DNA from: Saccopteryx bilineata
Lineage: Eukaryota > Chordata > Mammalia > Chiroptera > Emballonuridae
Direction: 5' to 3'
DNA: 64,000 nt
NCBI RefSeq assembly: GCF_036850765.1
Contig: NC_089498.1
Coordinates: 54,859,795 to 54,923,794, forward strand
The translations under genes were made by a program, and so were the position numbers. The stretch's first letter is position 1. Every line of letters starts with the position of its first letter. Below the pieces are notes generated by a model. That model was given only the letters and a program-made list of their open reading frames with translations. It had not been told where the DNA came from and did not search any database. Shown here piece after piece: positions 1 to 10,945 of this stretch.

Positions 1-2079
1 TTCTTTTCCGATATGGATGCCTTTTATTTCTTTGTCTTGTCTGATTGCTCTGGCCAGAACTTCTAGCACCACGTTGAATAAGAGTGGAGAGAGTGGACAA
101 CCCTGTCTTGTTCCTGATTTAAGATAGAAAGTCCTCAGTTTTATGCCGTTTAATAGGATGTTGGCTGATGGTTTATCATATATGGCCTTTATCATGTTGA
201 GATATTTTCGTTCTATACCCATTTTGTTGAGAGTCTTAAACATAAAATTTTGTTGTATTTTATCAAAAGCCTTTTCTGCATCTATTGATAAGATCATGTG
301 GTTTTTGTTCTTTGTTTTGTTGATATGGTGTATTACATTAACCGTTTTGCGTATGTTGAACCATCCTTGAGATTCTGGGATGAATCCCACTTGATCATGA
401 TGTATTATTTTTTTAATATGTTGTTGTATTCGGATTGCCAGTATTTTGTTTAGTATTTTAGCATCTGTATTCATTAGAGATATTAGTCTGTAGTTTTCTT
501 TCTTTGTGCCTTCCTTGCCAGGTTTTGGTATGAGGGTTATGTTGGCTTCATAAAATGTGTTTGGAAGTATTGCTTCTTCTTCAATTTTTTGGAAGACTTT
601 GAGTAGAATAGGAACCAAGTCTTCTTTGAATGTTTGATAGAATTCACTAGTATAACCGTCTGGGCCTGGACTTTTATTTTTGGGGAGGTTTTTAATAGTT
701 TTTTCTATTTCCTCCCTGCTGATTGGTCTGTTTAGGCTTTCTGCTTCTTCATGACTCAGTCTAGGAAGGTTGTATTGTTCTAGAAATTTATCCATTTCTT
801 CTAGATTGTTGTATTTGGTGGCATATAATTTTTCATAGTATTCTACAATAATTCTTTGTATTTCTATGATGTCTGTGGTGATCTCTCCTCTTTCATTTTG
901 GATTTTATTTATTTGAGTCCTGTGTCTTTTTTCCTTGGTGAGTCTTGCTAAGGGTTTGTCAATTTTGTTGATCTTTTCAAAGAACCAGCTCCTTGTTTTA
1001 TTGATTTTTTCTATAGTTTTTCTGTTCTCTATTTCATTTATTTCTGCTCTGATTTTTATTATCTCTTTTCTTCGGCTGGTTTTGGGTTGTCTTTGTTCTT
1101 CTTTTTCTAGTTCCTTAAGGTGTGAAGTTAAGTGGTTTACTTCGGCTCTCTCTTGTTTGTTCATATAGGCCTGAAGTGATATGAACTTTCCTCTTATTAC
1201 TGCTTTTGCTGTGTCCCAGAGATTCTGATATGTCGTATTTTCATTTTCATTTGTCTGTATATATCTTTTGATTTCTGCACTTATTTCCTCTTTGACCCAT
1301 TCATTTTTTAGAAGTATGTTGTTTAGTTTCCACATTTTTGTGGGTTTTTCCCCCTCTTTTTTGCAGTTGAATTCTAGTTTCAAGGCTTTATGATCAGAAA
1401 ATATGCTTGGTACAATTTCAATTTTTCTAAATTTGCTGATATTGTCTTTGTGGCCCAACATATGGTCAATTCTTGAGAATGTTCCATGTACACTAGAGAA
1501 AAATGTATACTCTGTCGCTTTGGGATGAAGTGTCCTGTAGATATCTATCATATCCAGGTGTTCTAGTATTTCGTTTAAGGCCACTATATCTTTATTGATT
1601 CTCTGTTTGGATGACCGATCTAGAGCCGTCAGCGGTGTATTGAGGTCTCCAAGTATGATTGTATTTTTGTTAGTTTTTGTTTTAAGGTCAATAAGTAGCT
1701 GTCTTATATATTTTGGTGCTCCTTGGTTTGGTGCATATATATTAAGGATTGTTATGTCTTCTTGATTCAACTTCCCCTTAATCATTATGAAATGACCATT
1801 TTTGTCTCTGAGTACTTTTTCTGTCTTTTAGTCAGCATTATTAGATATGAGTATTGCTACACCTGCTTTTTTTTGGGTGTTGTTTGCTTGGAGTATTGTT
1901 TTCCAGCCTTTCACTTTGAATTTGTTTTTATCCTTGTTGCTTAGATGTGTTTCTTGTAGGCAGCATATAGTTGGATTTTCTTTTTTAATCCATTCTGCTA
2001 CTCTGTGTCTTTTTATTGGTAAGTTTAATCCATTTACATTTAGTGTAATTATTGATACTTGTGGGTTCCCTACTGCCAT
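1..2079 (-). pseudogene. L1-A ORF2 (endonuclease-reverse transcriptase), early nonsense codon, truncated by window
   Basis: The ORF2 frame begins [19 protein letters not shown] at 2079, with apurinic-type endonuclease residues Asn14 and Glu43 (LQETHLS) in place. A TAA at 1828-1830 replaces the Tyr84 codon (TAC in the copy at 26775), ending the protein after 83 residues. Downstream, the frame stays collinear with the inner L1 (ATG at 896-894 lies the same 1183 bases from the start as in that copy) and appears open to the window edge. It passes through the endonuclease core and into the reverse transcriptase. It lacks the GAGA insertion that breaks the other young copy. Confidence 0.88.
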
Positions 2080-2404
2080 TTTATAAATTGCTTTCTGTTA
2101 GTTTTGTATCTAGTTTGATTCTTCTCTTTTGTTTTTCTATCATTTGTTTTTGTTTGTTTGTGTTCCATACTTCTTTCCTCTGTTGCTACCTTTTTTAAGT
2201 CAAGTGTTTTTGTGGTGGTTTTTTTAAGGGTGGTTACCATTAAGTAATGAAAAGGGTACCTACCATATTCATTGTAGTACCCTATCTTATAAGTATTTCT
2301 GCACTTCATCGTCCTTTGCTACTGTTAATCTCCATCCTCTCCCCCCTTTTTTTCCTTTGTTGTCACAGTTTAAGTTTGGTTTTATTGTGTTCTTGGTGGA
2401 GCTG

Positions 2405-3399
2405 TTACTTGTGGTGTTGTTTTCTTTTGTTCTTTGAATCTGGTTGGAAAACCCCCCTTAGTATTTCCTGGAGTGGGGGCTTTCTGTTGATAAATTCTCT
2501 CATCTTTTCTGTATTTGTGAATGTTTTTATATCTCCTTCATACTTGAAGGATAGCTTTGATGGGTATAGTATTCTTGGCTGAAAGTTCCTCTCTTTCAGG
2601 GCTTTAAATATTGGGGTCCACTCTCTTCTAGCTTGTAGAGTTTCTGCTGAGAAATCTGATGATAATCTAATAGGCCTTCCTTTATATGTTGTACTCTTCT
2701 TTTCTCTGGCTGCCTTGAGAATTTTTTCTTTGTTATTGGTTTGTGTCATCTTTATTATGATGTGCCTTGGAGTGGGTTTGTTGGGGTTAAGAAAACTTGG
2801 TGTTCTGTTTGCTTCTTGAATTTGAGGCTTTAGTTCCTTCCACAGGCTTGGGAAGTTCTCGTCTATTATTTGTTTGAGTATATTCTCCATTCCATTTTCT
2901 TTCTCTTCTCCCTCTGATATACCTATTATTCTTATGTTATTCTTTCTGATGGAGTCAGACAATTCCTGTAGGGCTTTCTCATTTTTTATTATTTTTGAGT
3001 CTCTTTCTTCTTCTCTCTGTTGTGCCTCAAGTTGTTTGTCTTCTATTTCACTAATCCTATCTTCAATCTGGGCTGTTCTGTTAGCTAAGCTTGTTACCTC
3101 GTTTTTCAGCTCGTGAATTGAGTTTTTCATTTGTGTTTGATTTGTTTTTATAGTTTCAATTTCCTTGTAATATATTCTTTGTGTTCATTGAGTTGTTTTC
3201 TGATCTCCCTATATTGCCTTTCTGTGTTTTCTTGTATATCTCTGAGTATTTTTAAGATTTCTATTTTAAATTCTCTGTCATTTAGCTCCAAGGCTTCCAA
3301 TATGTTAAGTCTTTTCTCCATAGATTTTTCCACATCTATTTGTGTTACCTCTCTTTCTTTTGTATCCATAATATTCGATTTCCTCTTTCTTATCGGCAT
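2405..3399 (-). pseudogene. L1-A ORF1 (RNA-binding chaperone ORF1p), one-base frameshift
   Basis: ORF1p is the trimeric RNA-binding chaperone that coats L1 RNA. The frame opens with MPIRKRKSNIMDTK at 3399 and would span about 331 residues ending in KNKRKQHHK. The N-terminal half is rich in charged and heptad-like residues (expected coiled coil); the C-terminal half carries REKKSTTYKGRPIRL and FSAETLQARREW, typical of the RRM/CTD region of mammalian ORF1p. One base is missing near 3166 relative to the copy at 25299, which splits the frame into an 83-residue piece and a 241-residue piece starting at Met 3130. Apart from this deletion the frame is open. A deletion this small in an otherwise clean element points to a young insertion. 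Confidence 0.92.
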
Positions 3400-3429
3400 C
3401 TGAGGGTAGTCTTATTGATAGCACTAATT

Positions 3430-4330
3430 AGAATTAATAAAGAGTAAAAAGAAAAAAAAAAAGGGTTAAACACCCCACAAAAAAAAAAACAGTAATAATT
3501 TATTATTTCCCCCTTTTTTTCTCTCTTCTCTTTTCCTCCTCTCCCCTCCTCAGGGAAATATCGTGCCTATAATGGAGGGCCTGATTTGGGGTGAAGAGTT
3601 CAAAGGGCAAAAAAAGGGAGTAGGGACCTACTAAATGCAAAAAAAAAAAAAAAAAAAAAAAAGGAAGAAAATCTTATACAAGCATAAGATGATTTGCTTG
3701 TAAGTGATGGTCAACTAAGAGATATAATGAGAGGGATAAGAGGGAACCAGAAAAAAGGACCAAAAAAGAATAATAAAGAAGAAAAATAAAAATAATAAGT
3801 AAAAATCTGTTGTATTAAGTGGAGCGAAGACTAAATACAATGGAGACCTTGGGTTGGGAGGACCCAAAATGCCACAAAAATAAACAAACAAGAGAAAAAA
3901 AATAAAAACAAAAGCAAAAAAGAGAAATAAATCCAAAAAAAAGCCTTGAGTCCCAAATTAACTAATTTGTTCGTGATTGAGGATTATATGGGAGGAAAGT
4001 AAAATGAGAAAAGAAAAAACGAATAGAAAGGAAAAAATAAGAAAAAGAGAAAAACGAAGGAAGAAATAAAATAGGAAGAGAAAAAAAACAAAATAAAGCA
4101 AGACAAAAAAAAAACAAAAGAAGACAGAGTGAGAGTTAAGTGTTTTGGAGTATAACCTTAAAGGAGGGTGAGGATGAAGAAGAAAAATAAAATGCAACAC
4201 TCATGGGTAGTGTAGTTCAAGAAAGGGGAAGCATAAGATGGGAAGAGAATAGAAGGACCGAGGTGGAGGAAATAAAGGCAAAAAGATAGAAGAAACAAAC
4301 AACAACAAAAAAAATTAGTGGATCAAGTTG
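3430..4330 (-). other. Purine/pyrimidine-asymmetric part of the L1-A 5'UTR
   Basis: The plus strand is strongly A/G-rich with many A runs (for example the A tract at 3639-3662), so the L1 sense strand is T/C-rich. It lies between ORF1 and the CpG block. No coding signal. The corresponding stretch is absent from the L1 at 25299. Confidence 0.5.
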
Positions 4331-5069
4331 TAAAGTCTGTGGGTTTTTCTTGATTTTGAGAGGTTAACTTCTTCCTTTTTCTTTTCTCTCCTTCTTCCTA
4401 GTCGGTGACTCTGTACCCCAGGCTCTGCCCCTGTGTCACTCTTAGGTAGGGATTTGCAGTTGATGGGATTCTATGGCTATGTCATATAATTGGCTTTAGT
4501 CTTGCTGGAAGTAAAGGCTTGTTGGCGTTTGCAGGGTCCAACGATGAGAGAGTTTGCTTTCCTGGATTCTCTCTCCTAGTCCCCCCTTTCTGAATTAGCA
4601 GCCTGGTGATCCAGCTATAAGGCTGCAACTGCTTCTGCCTGGGGAGTAAGAGGCTCAAAGAGCTGGGAAATCCCCACTCTATCCCCACTCAGTGCAAGGC
4701 TTTGGGAAAGGTTCTGAGAGTCAGGGCCTCCAGTGTAATCAGGCGGGGGTGGGAGTCAATTGTTGTCAAGGTGACTGTTCAGCGCCTATCATTTAGTTTT
4801 CCACACTTTGTAGCCTGTTTTTGCAGGGAAGAAGAGGCACTAGTCTCTGCTTACGACTAGTGTAGTATAGACCTTATTATCTGCCAAGTCCTTCTTGTTA
4901 GCGTTTATCCCTGAATATGGAGGCTCTATCAATCAGAAGTTGCCCCCGCCCCTTTAGCGAGAGGCACTAAAAAATATCACGCCTCTTGTCTTGGATCGCT
5001 GAATTGAGAGAGATCTTATCAATTAGAACCGAGGGTGCGCAGATTTTATGGGTTAAGCTAATTTCAGTG

Positions 5070-5600
5070 ATTGGGTCGCAGCTGTGTTTCTGAAGGTGTT
5101 TTAGGCTGCCTGCGCGTGCCCCTCCCCCAACGCTTGATTGTTAGCTTGAATGGCTGGGTGAGGTGCCCCGCCCACGGAGAGAATCTCCCAAGCCTCTCCC
5201 GCTCGCCCAGCCGCTGGCGGCTGGACCGCACCAGGCGCAGGATAATGGAGCCCCCTGGGTGTGCGGGCCAGTAGGGCTCCCTGGGCGCGTGGAATGCCCA
5301 AGGCACGCGCGCGAATGTGGCGCTCCGGGCACCGGTGGCCGGCGACCCCCACTCGCAGTGTGCGGGCCGCTGGGAACGTCAGCGGTGCTCAACCGGACCG
5401 GGCGCGCGCGCGCGGCGGGTCGTGGCGGCCGCTCGCGGTGCCGGTGGCGGTTCGCGGGGGTTCTCGGGGTTCGCGGCAGCTCGCGGTCGGCGGCTCGCGG
5501 CGGCTTGCGGTTCCCAAGTATATGGGCTGACTCACCGCAGGCGCACTCCCTGGCGGCTTGAATGAGCGTCGCTGTGGTAGCTTCCTCCACACCCTCGTCT
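5070..5600 (-). promoter_or_regulatory. CpG-rich block in L1-A 5'UTR
   Basis: About 530 bp of very GC- and CpG-rich sequence, with runs such as GCGCGCGCGCGGCGGG and imperfect repeats of a GCGGCTCGCGG-like unit around 5440-5510. It stands out sharply from the AT-rich intron. CpGs are largely undecayed, which fits a recent insertion. It probably acts as the L1 internal promoter and methylation target. Several 60-150-codon open frames here arise from base composition and are not believed to be genes. Confidence 0.6.
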
Positions 5601-5720
5601 CTCAGATTCAAGTGATAACAGTCCTTTTGCTTTCAGTTTGTGTGGAACTTCGGAATGCTCCGAGGATAAATTTTTCTGTTTCTAGTTGATAAATTTGTTG
5701 TGATTTAGGGGAGAGCTGTC

Positions 5721-5760
5721 GGACGCGCTTCTCACGGCGCCATTTCCGTGACGTCACTTC
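5721..5760 (-). promoter_or_regulatory. L1-A 5' end: CRE palindrome next to YY1-like site
   Basis: The first 25 bases of the L1 on the minus strand contain a perfect TGACGTCA (5749-5756; CREB/ATF site) followed by AAATGGCG (5738-5745), the core recognised by YY1, which in human L1 positions transcription initiation at base 1. The older L1 at 25299 keeps the same pair in slightly decayed form (TGATGTCA 25302-25309, AAATGGCG 25313-25320), so the arrangement is a family trait. Function is inferred by analogy with human L1. Confidence 0.6.
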
Positions 5761-5762
5761 TA

Positions 5763-5996
5763 TTTTTTTTTTTTATTAAGATTTCTTTTTTTTTTTTTTT
5801 TATTCATTTTAGAGAGGAGAGAGAAAGGGAGAGACAGAGACAGAGAGGGAGAGAGAGACAGAGAGAGAAGGTAGGGAGGAGCTGGAAGCATCAACTCCCA
5901 TATGTGCCTTGACCAGGCAAGCCCAGGGTTTTGAACCGGCAACCTCAGCATTTCCAGGTCAACGCTTTATCCACTGCGCCACCACAGGTCAATCTC
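5763..5996 (-). mobile_element. tRNA-derived SINE, type A
   Basis: Head GACCTGTGGTGGCGCAGTGG at the right end (minus strand), box-B-like GGTTCAAAACCC, CT-rich stretch and A-tail at left. The tail runs straight into the 5' end of L1-A at 5760. Confidence 0.93.
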
Positions 5997-7290
5997 TGTA
6001 TTCTTTACTTATCAATAACTAGCCTAAATACTTTTTTTTTTTCAGTGAAGATACTAAGCCTTTTAAAAGTTAATAAATTTTCTGTGATTAAGCAGCTGGA
6101 AAGTGGTCATTCTGAGATTAAAACCTAGGTCATGGTGATTCCAGAGCTGTTTTTGTTTGTTTGTTTGTTTTATAATTCCACCTAGTAGATGATTATTTTA
6201 CTAATATGTGATTCAAGATGATAATTTAGACCAAGCGACCAAGTGCAACTTTTTTTTTTAATTACTATTAACACTGTTCATATCAACGGTATTATTTATT
6301 TATTTATTACTCTTTCAGAAAACCTTGTTTTAAGACATGGGGAAGAATTATGAGTTTTTAAAATTGCAAGGAATTTTCTCTATGCATTTGAATTCTATTA
6401 TTCTCTTGCCCGATTCATTTCTACATTATGGTAATCAGGCACTCAATTTGGAGTGAGCTGGCTTCCATTTCTGGCTTAGATCTGCCACTTAGTATCAGTG
6501 AAATCTTGGGCAAATCAATAAATTCTTCTCTATTTGCACTTCCTTAATTTGAGTCTTTGTGTAGGTATGAATAAGTTTTAAATGGCATATTTCATGGAAA
6601 ACCCTTAGTGTTATTAAATATTCTTAATAAATGATAATTGTAAAAATTTATCATATCATTATTACTGTGATCTGTTCTTATTCCATTAAATTGGGAAGAA
6701 GATATATGCAGAAATCATACTGTTAACAAATTTTGAATAAGAACAAATTAAAACTGATCTGGTATAAAGTTACTTTATAATGAGAATGCCTAACAATAAA
6801 AATAATTTAAAAATATTGTTACAAATCTAAAGTTCACAGACATTAAAGCTGTATCCAAGATACAATTTGTGTACATTTGTAGTATTGATTACAATGAAAC
6901 TATCTGATTATTTCTGAAACCCAAAGTGATTTCAACTGCTAAATAATACTTTTCTAACTATAAATGACATATAAATTTAGATGTAGGAAGAATCCTTTAA
7001 AGTTTCCTATTAAGAACTTAGTGAATTTGATCAAACAGATTTATTAAATTGACTGTGATGCTCTTGGAACACTACAGTCATAATACTGCAAAAAAAATGT
7101 CATTTGGTAAAAAGAAAATCATGTTAATATTACTTAATCAACAGGACTTGAGATTTTATGGGATGAAAGCAAGGTAAAGATTTTCAAGTGGTATTCACTC
7201 ATATCTGAATGAATCCAAAATTTGTCCCTAGAGTTTTGTAAAAAAGAACAATTCACAGGCCCACATTTATGAGTTAAAAAAGTGTGTGTG

Positions 7291-7470
7291 CCTGACCTGT
7301 GGTGGCGCAGTGGATAAAGCGTCAACCTGGAAATGCTGAGGTCGCTGGTTCGAAACCCTGGGCTTGCCTGGTCAAGGCACATATGGGAGTTGATGCTTCC
7401 AGCTCCTCCCCCCCTTCTCTCTCTCTCTCTTCTCTAAAATGAATAAATAAAAGTTGAAAAAAAAAGTTAA
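7291..7470 (+). mobile_element. tRNA-derived SINE, type A
   Basis: Near-consensus copy: CCTGACCTGTGGTGGCGCAG, box B GGTTCGAAACCC, (CT)n, AATAAATAAAA tail. Duplications AAAAAGTGTGTG on both sides. Confidence 0.95.
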
Positions 7471-8214
7471 AAAAAAAAGTGTGTGCTTTTTTTTTGTTAA
7501 CCACTTTTGTACTTACTTATGTAAATCTCTCGCAATAATCAGAAAATTTATTTCTCAAAAAACTTTACCATTTATGAGCTTCTTTTCAAATTGAACTTAA
7601 AAGAAGCTCTTGCTCTCTATCCCATTCTTTTCTTTGGAAAAATCAAAGTGAACATATATGTTAAATGATACGATCCTGCTTCATGATTGTAACATTTCTA
7701 TTTTATTGATAAGTCTACAGTATTTGTAGAATCCCTACAAAGTACCAGGTATTTTTCTACTCCATGAGAAAAAAAAAGTGCCAGCTTCAATTCTAATGGG
7801 ACAGATACAGTAACAAATAAATGCATATATAACATTAGGTATAGGTAAGTAGTATAGGGGCAATCTGTTTCAGATTGTCTCTTAATATAGTTATAAAAAG
7901 GTAACAATTTTACACACTGAAAGTCTGTGGTTTTTCTTTTGTTTTAAAATTTATTACATGTATCCACTAGCATATGTAGCTAAAAATTAATAAGGGAAGG
8001 AAACAGAGGGAATCAGGTATTGAGAATAATAAACTAGGAAAGAGAAAATCAAGTATTCAGATTAATAAAACTGGAGAGCCTACTTCAGTAGAAGTCACAG
8101 AATCACATTTACTAGAAAGCTATAGCATTTACAGGTTCATTCACACACCCCAGGGAATCTCAGACTTTCTTCCCTAATGGGATTAACACTCCTCTTCCCA
8201 CCCTTTCTGTAGAG

Positions 8215-8361
8215 CAGGGGTCCCCAAACTGCGGCCCCCTGAGGCCATTTATCTGGCCCCCATCGCACTTCCGGAAGAGGAGCATAGTTCCCATTGAAAT
8301 ACTGGTCAGTCTGTTGATTTAAATTTACTTGTTCTTTATTTTAAATATTGTATTTGTTCCT

Positions 8362-8402
<41 letters not shown>

Positions 8403-8521
8403 AAAATAAGATATGTGCAGTGTGCATAGGGATTTGTTCATAGTTTTTTTTATAGTCCGGCCCTCCAATGGTCTGAGGGACAGTGAACTGGCCCCCTGTG
8501 TAAAAAGTTTGGGGACCCCTG
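8215..8521 (+). mobile_element. hAT MITE with long T run
   Basis: Inverted ends CAGGGGTCCCCAAACTG and ...AGTTTGGGGACCCCTG; perfect eight-base duplications CTGTAGAG at 8207-8214 and 8522-8529. The interior includes TCTGGCCCCC and a run of 35 T at 8363-8397. A different family from 14178. Confidence 0.95.
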
Positions 8522-9527
8522 CTGTAGAGAGTAAGGACCAGTTTTTCAGTCTCAGCGGAGTACAGTTTATCCTCATACTACAGGGTTGGAGGGGGCTGCT
8601 TCTGTGTTTTCACTTTAGGTCATTGCAGCAAAAGCCAAGATAGTGGCCACAGAGGTCTGTCAGTCTAGGATCTCATTGGTTAGTGGGAGGAACAAACACA
8701 AGCCCAAGAAACATTAGGAACTATTACAAGATTAATTTTTCAAGGACAAGGAAACATCATCTCTGTCTTGACTTGCCCTTGTTTATTTTTTATTATGTCA
8801 AAAAGAATTTTCAGTTAAATAGGATGGCTGTTATTAAAGATATCACTTCGGAAAATATTTTTCTTCAAAAACTTGCTTAAGAATGATCAACAACAATTAG
8901 ACTGCAATTTGTTCTTAAAACCCATCAGACTAATTACTTAATGATACAGTTGGGCCAGAATCAAGTCTATAACTACCCAGATAGAGAAAAATACTTGCAA
9001 TGTCCCATGTCTTGTTCACAAACAAGGAATTATAAACTTTGTTGTAATCCTTGCTCAGCATTTAGGTATAAGCATTAGAATTTTTTGACACATTAATAGA
9101 AAAACATGTTTAAAAAGAGTCATTTAATGAGTTTACAAACACTTACTATGATTATAATATTATGATATAATAAGTATAAACCGTGATACTTATTTTTAAA
9201 TTAGTTACATACAAGTGGTTGTAATTTAGCCTAATATGGTGTCTATTAATAAACGGTGAAGGGATGACTGAACCAAGAACGTAGGTTTTATTCCCAACTA
9301 ACATATAACAGAGCCATTCATGTTTTAGGTTTCTCAGCCATGCTTTAGGTTTCTCAGTGTTCTCATAGTTAACAAGGAGAGTGAGAGTACTTTGATTTTT
9401 GAAAATGTTTTTATGCATCTATAATAATGACTTTAACCTGTCTTCCATATTTTAATGAAATATAAAATATTTTGACACCAATTATCTATTAAACCCTGAG
9501 TGATTTAACAAAAAAGAAAACATTCAG

Positions 9528-9947
9528 CCTACCAGGTGGTGGTGCTGTGGATAGAATGTAGACTGGGACGTGGAGGACTCAGGTTTAAAACCCCGAGGTC
9601 ACTGGCTTGAGCGCAGACTCATCTGGCTTGAGCGCGGGCTTACCAGCTTGAGTGCAGGGTTACTGGCTTGAGCCTGGGATCATAGACATGACCCCCATGA
9701 TCACTGGCTTGAGCTCAACTGTTGCTGGCTTAAAGCCCAAGGTTGCTGGCTTGAACAAGGGGTCACTGGCTCTGCTGTAGCCTCCCAGTCAAAGTACATA
9801 TAAGAAAGCAATCAGTGAGCAACTAAAGTGCTGCAACAAAGAATTAATGCTTCTTATCTCTCTCCCTATCTGTCTGTCCCTATCTGTCCCTCTCTCTGAT
9901 TCTCTCTCTCTGACTCTCTCTCTGTCTCTGTCAAAGCAACAACAACA
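9528..9947 (+). mobile_element. tRNA-derived SINE, type C, with internal CTGGCTTGAGC repeats
   Basis: Head CCTACCAGGTGGTGGTGC, then seven or more units related to CACTGGCTTGAGC (9600-9770), the ATAAGAAAGCAATCAGTGAGC segment, CT-rich part and CAACAACAACA tail. Duplications AAAACATTCAG on both sides. Confidence 0.92.
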
Positions 9948-10639
9948 ACAAAAACATTCAGATTGTTCTGTAGTAACTTCATGCCTCATATTAGAAGGAT
10001 ATAGATAGCATAGAAAATATCTTCTAATCTTACACAGAAGAGTAATCTATTTCATTTAATTTCATGAGACAGTTACAGGTAATATTATAGTTGAAGTATA
10101 CTCACATACATATATACATGTATGTATATATAATTTCAGTGTTTTTTCTCAATGGAAATTTTTATATTCATTCTATCAGTAAAGCTAAGGGAAGTACTCC
10201 TATGAAATAAATGAAGGATAAAAAATAGCTAAATTTGTTTTTTTTCCTTGTGATTATGTTTTGAGGTTTAAATAATCATTTGATTTTTTTACAAGAAGGT
10301 ATATATAAGAATATTAGCAAAATTAAAGGGGGTAATATTATCAAATCATAGAAGATATGACTACAGTATCAGTGGAATAGGATTGTTTCAGTTGGCTATT
10401 AGGAAATGCATTGAGAGAAAACTATATATGTACAGCTTTGTAGAAAACATGGCATCTCAAATAATGTTTAAGATAAAATGTTTGACTTTTCTATAAATTT
10501 TATCACTGTAATTGACATTTATTCAGATGCTGCAGGAATTTAGTTCAAAGAAAAACTGTATATTAATGAATGTGAATAGCTGGGGACAATTTTAGAAATA
10601 GGAAGTAGAAATATGTTGAGTTAAACTTTAAAAGATGAA

Positions 10640-10945
10640 TAAAACCTGGAGACATGCAAGATAGGGAGGACCACATTGTAAATAAAATGCATAGTTATGA
10701 GCAAAGCCCCAAAAGTGGAAATATTTGTGAGGTGCAGACATTATTATGAAAGAAGTGAGGTTTTATCAGAAAGAATTTGAAGTTAAGAATACATTAACAA
10801 AAGGTCAGATTATGGGGAATCTTGAAAGTCAGGCAACAAAGATAGATGGCCTTTTTCCTTAAAATAATTTGAAATTACACAATTTTTGAATAGGAAAGTG
10901 ACACTATTAAAGTAGTATTTGAAAAGGTTATTTTACAGCAAGGTG
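10640..10945 (+). repeat. Possible second copy of the 61070 repeat
   Basis: AAGGTCAGATTATGGGGAATCTTG and GAATAGGAAAGTGACACTAT follow the same layout; strongly decayed. Confidence 0.3.

Larger units (their letters stand above)
1..5760 (-). mobile_element. Young LINE-1 (L1-A), 5'-complete, 3' part beyond window
   Basis: On the minus strand the element reads 5'UTR (5760 down to 3400), ORF1 (3399-2405), an inter-ORF spacer of about 325 bp, then ORF2 from 2079 to the window edge, which cuts it inside the reverse transcriptase domain. It is nearly identical to the inner L1 at 26195-30870: across the end of ORF1 and the spacer I counted only two or three differences in about 580 bp. Both therefore belong to a recently active subfamily. 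The 5'UTR of about 2.36 kb is far longer than the roughly 0.9 kb of human L1. It holds a CpG-rich block (5070-5600) and a long purine-rich block on the plus strand (3430-4330). Two coding lesions are seen: a one-base deletion in ORF1 and a nonsense codon in ORF2. The right flank is the A-tail of a SINE. The target-site duplication cannot be checked because the 3' end is off-window. Confidence 0.95.

Noticed and set aside
5101..5611. Several overlapping 60-156 codon open frames on both strands
   Set aside because: They lie in the CpG-rich L1 5'UTR, where low stop-codon frequency makes random frames long; compositions are Arg/Pro/Ala-rich and match no family.
9600..9770. Regularly spaced repeats suggesting a CRISPR-like array
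   Set aside because: Degenerate units with no unique spacers, inside a SINE with duplications, in a mammalian intron.
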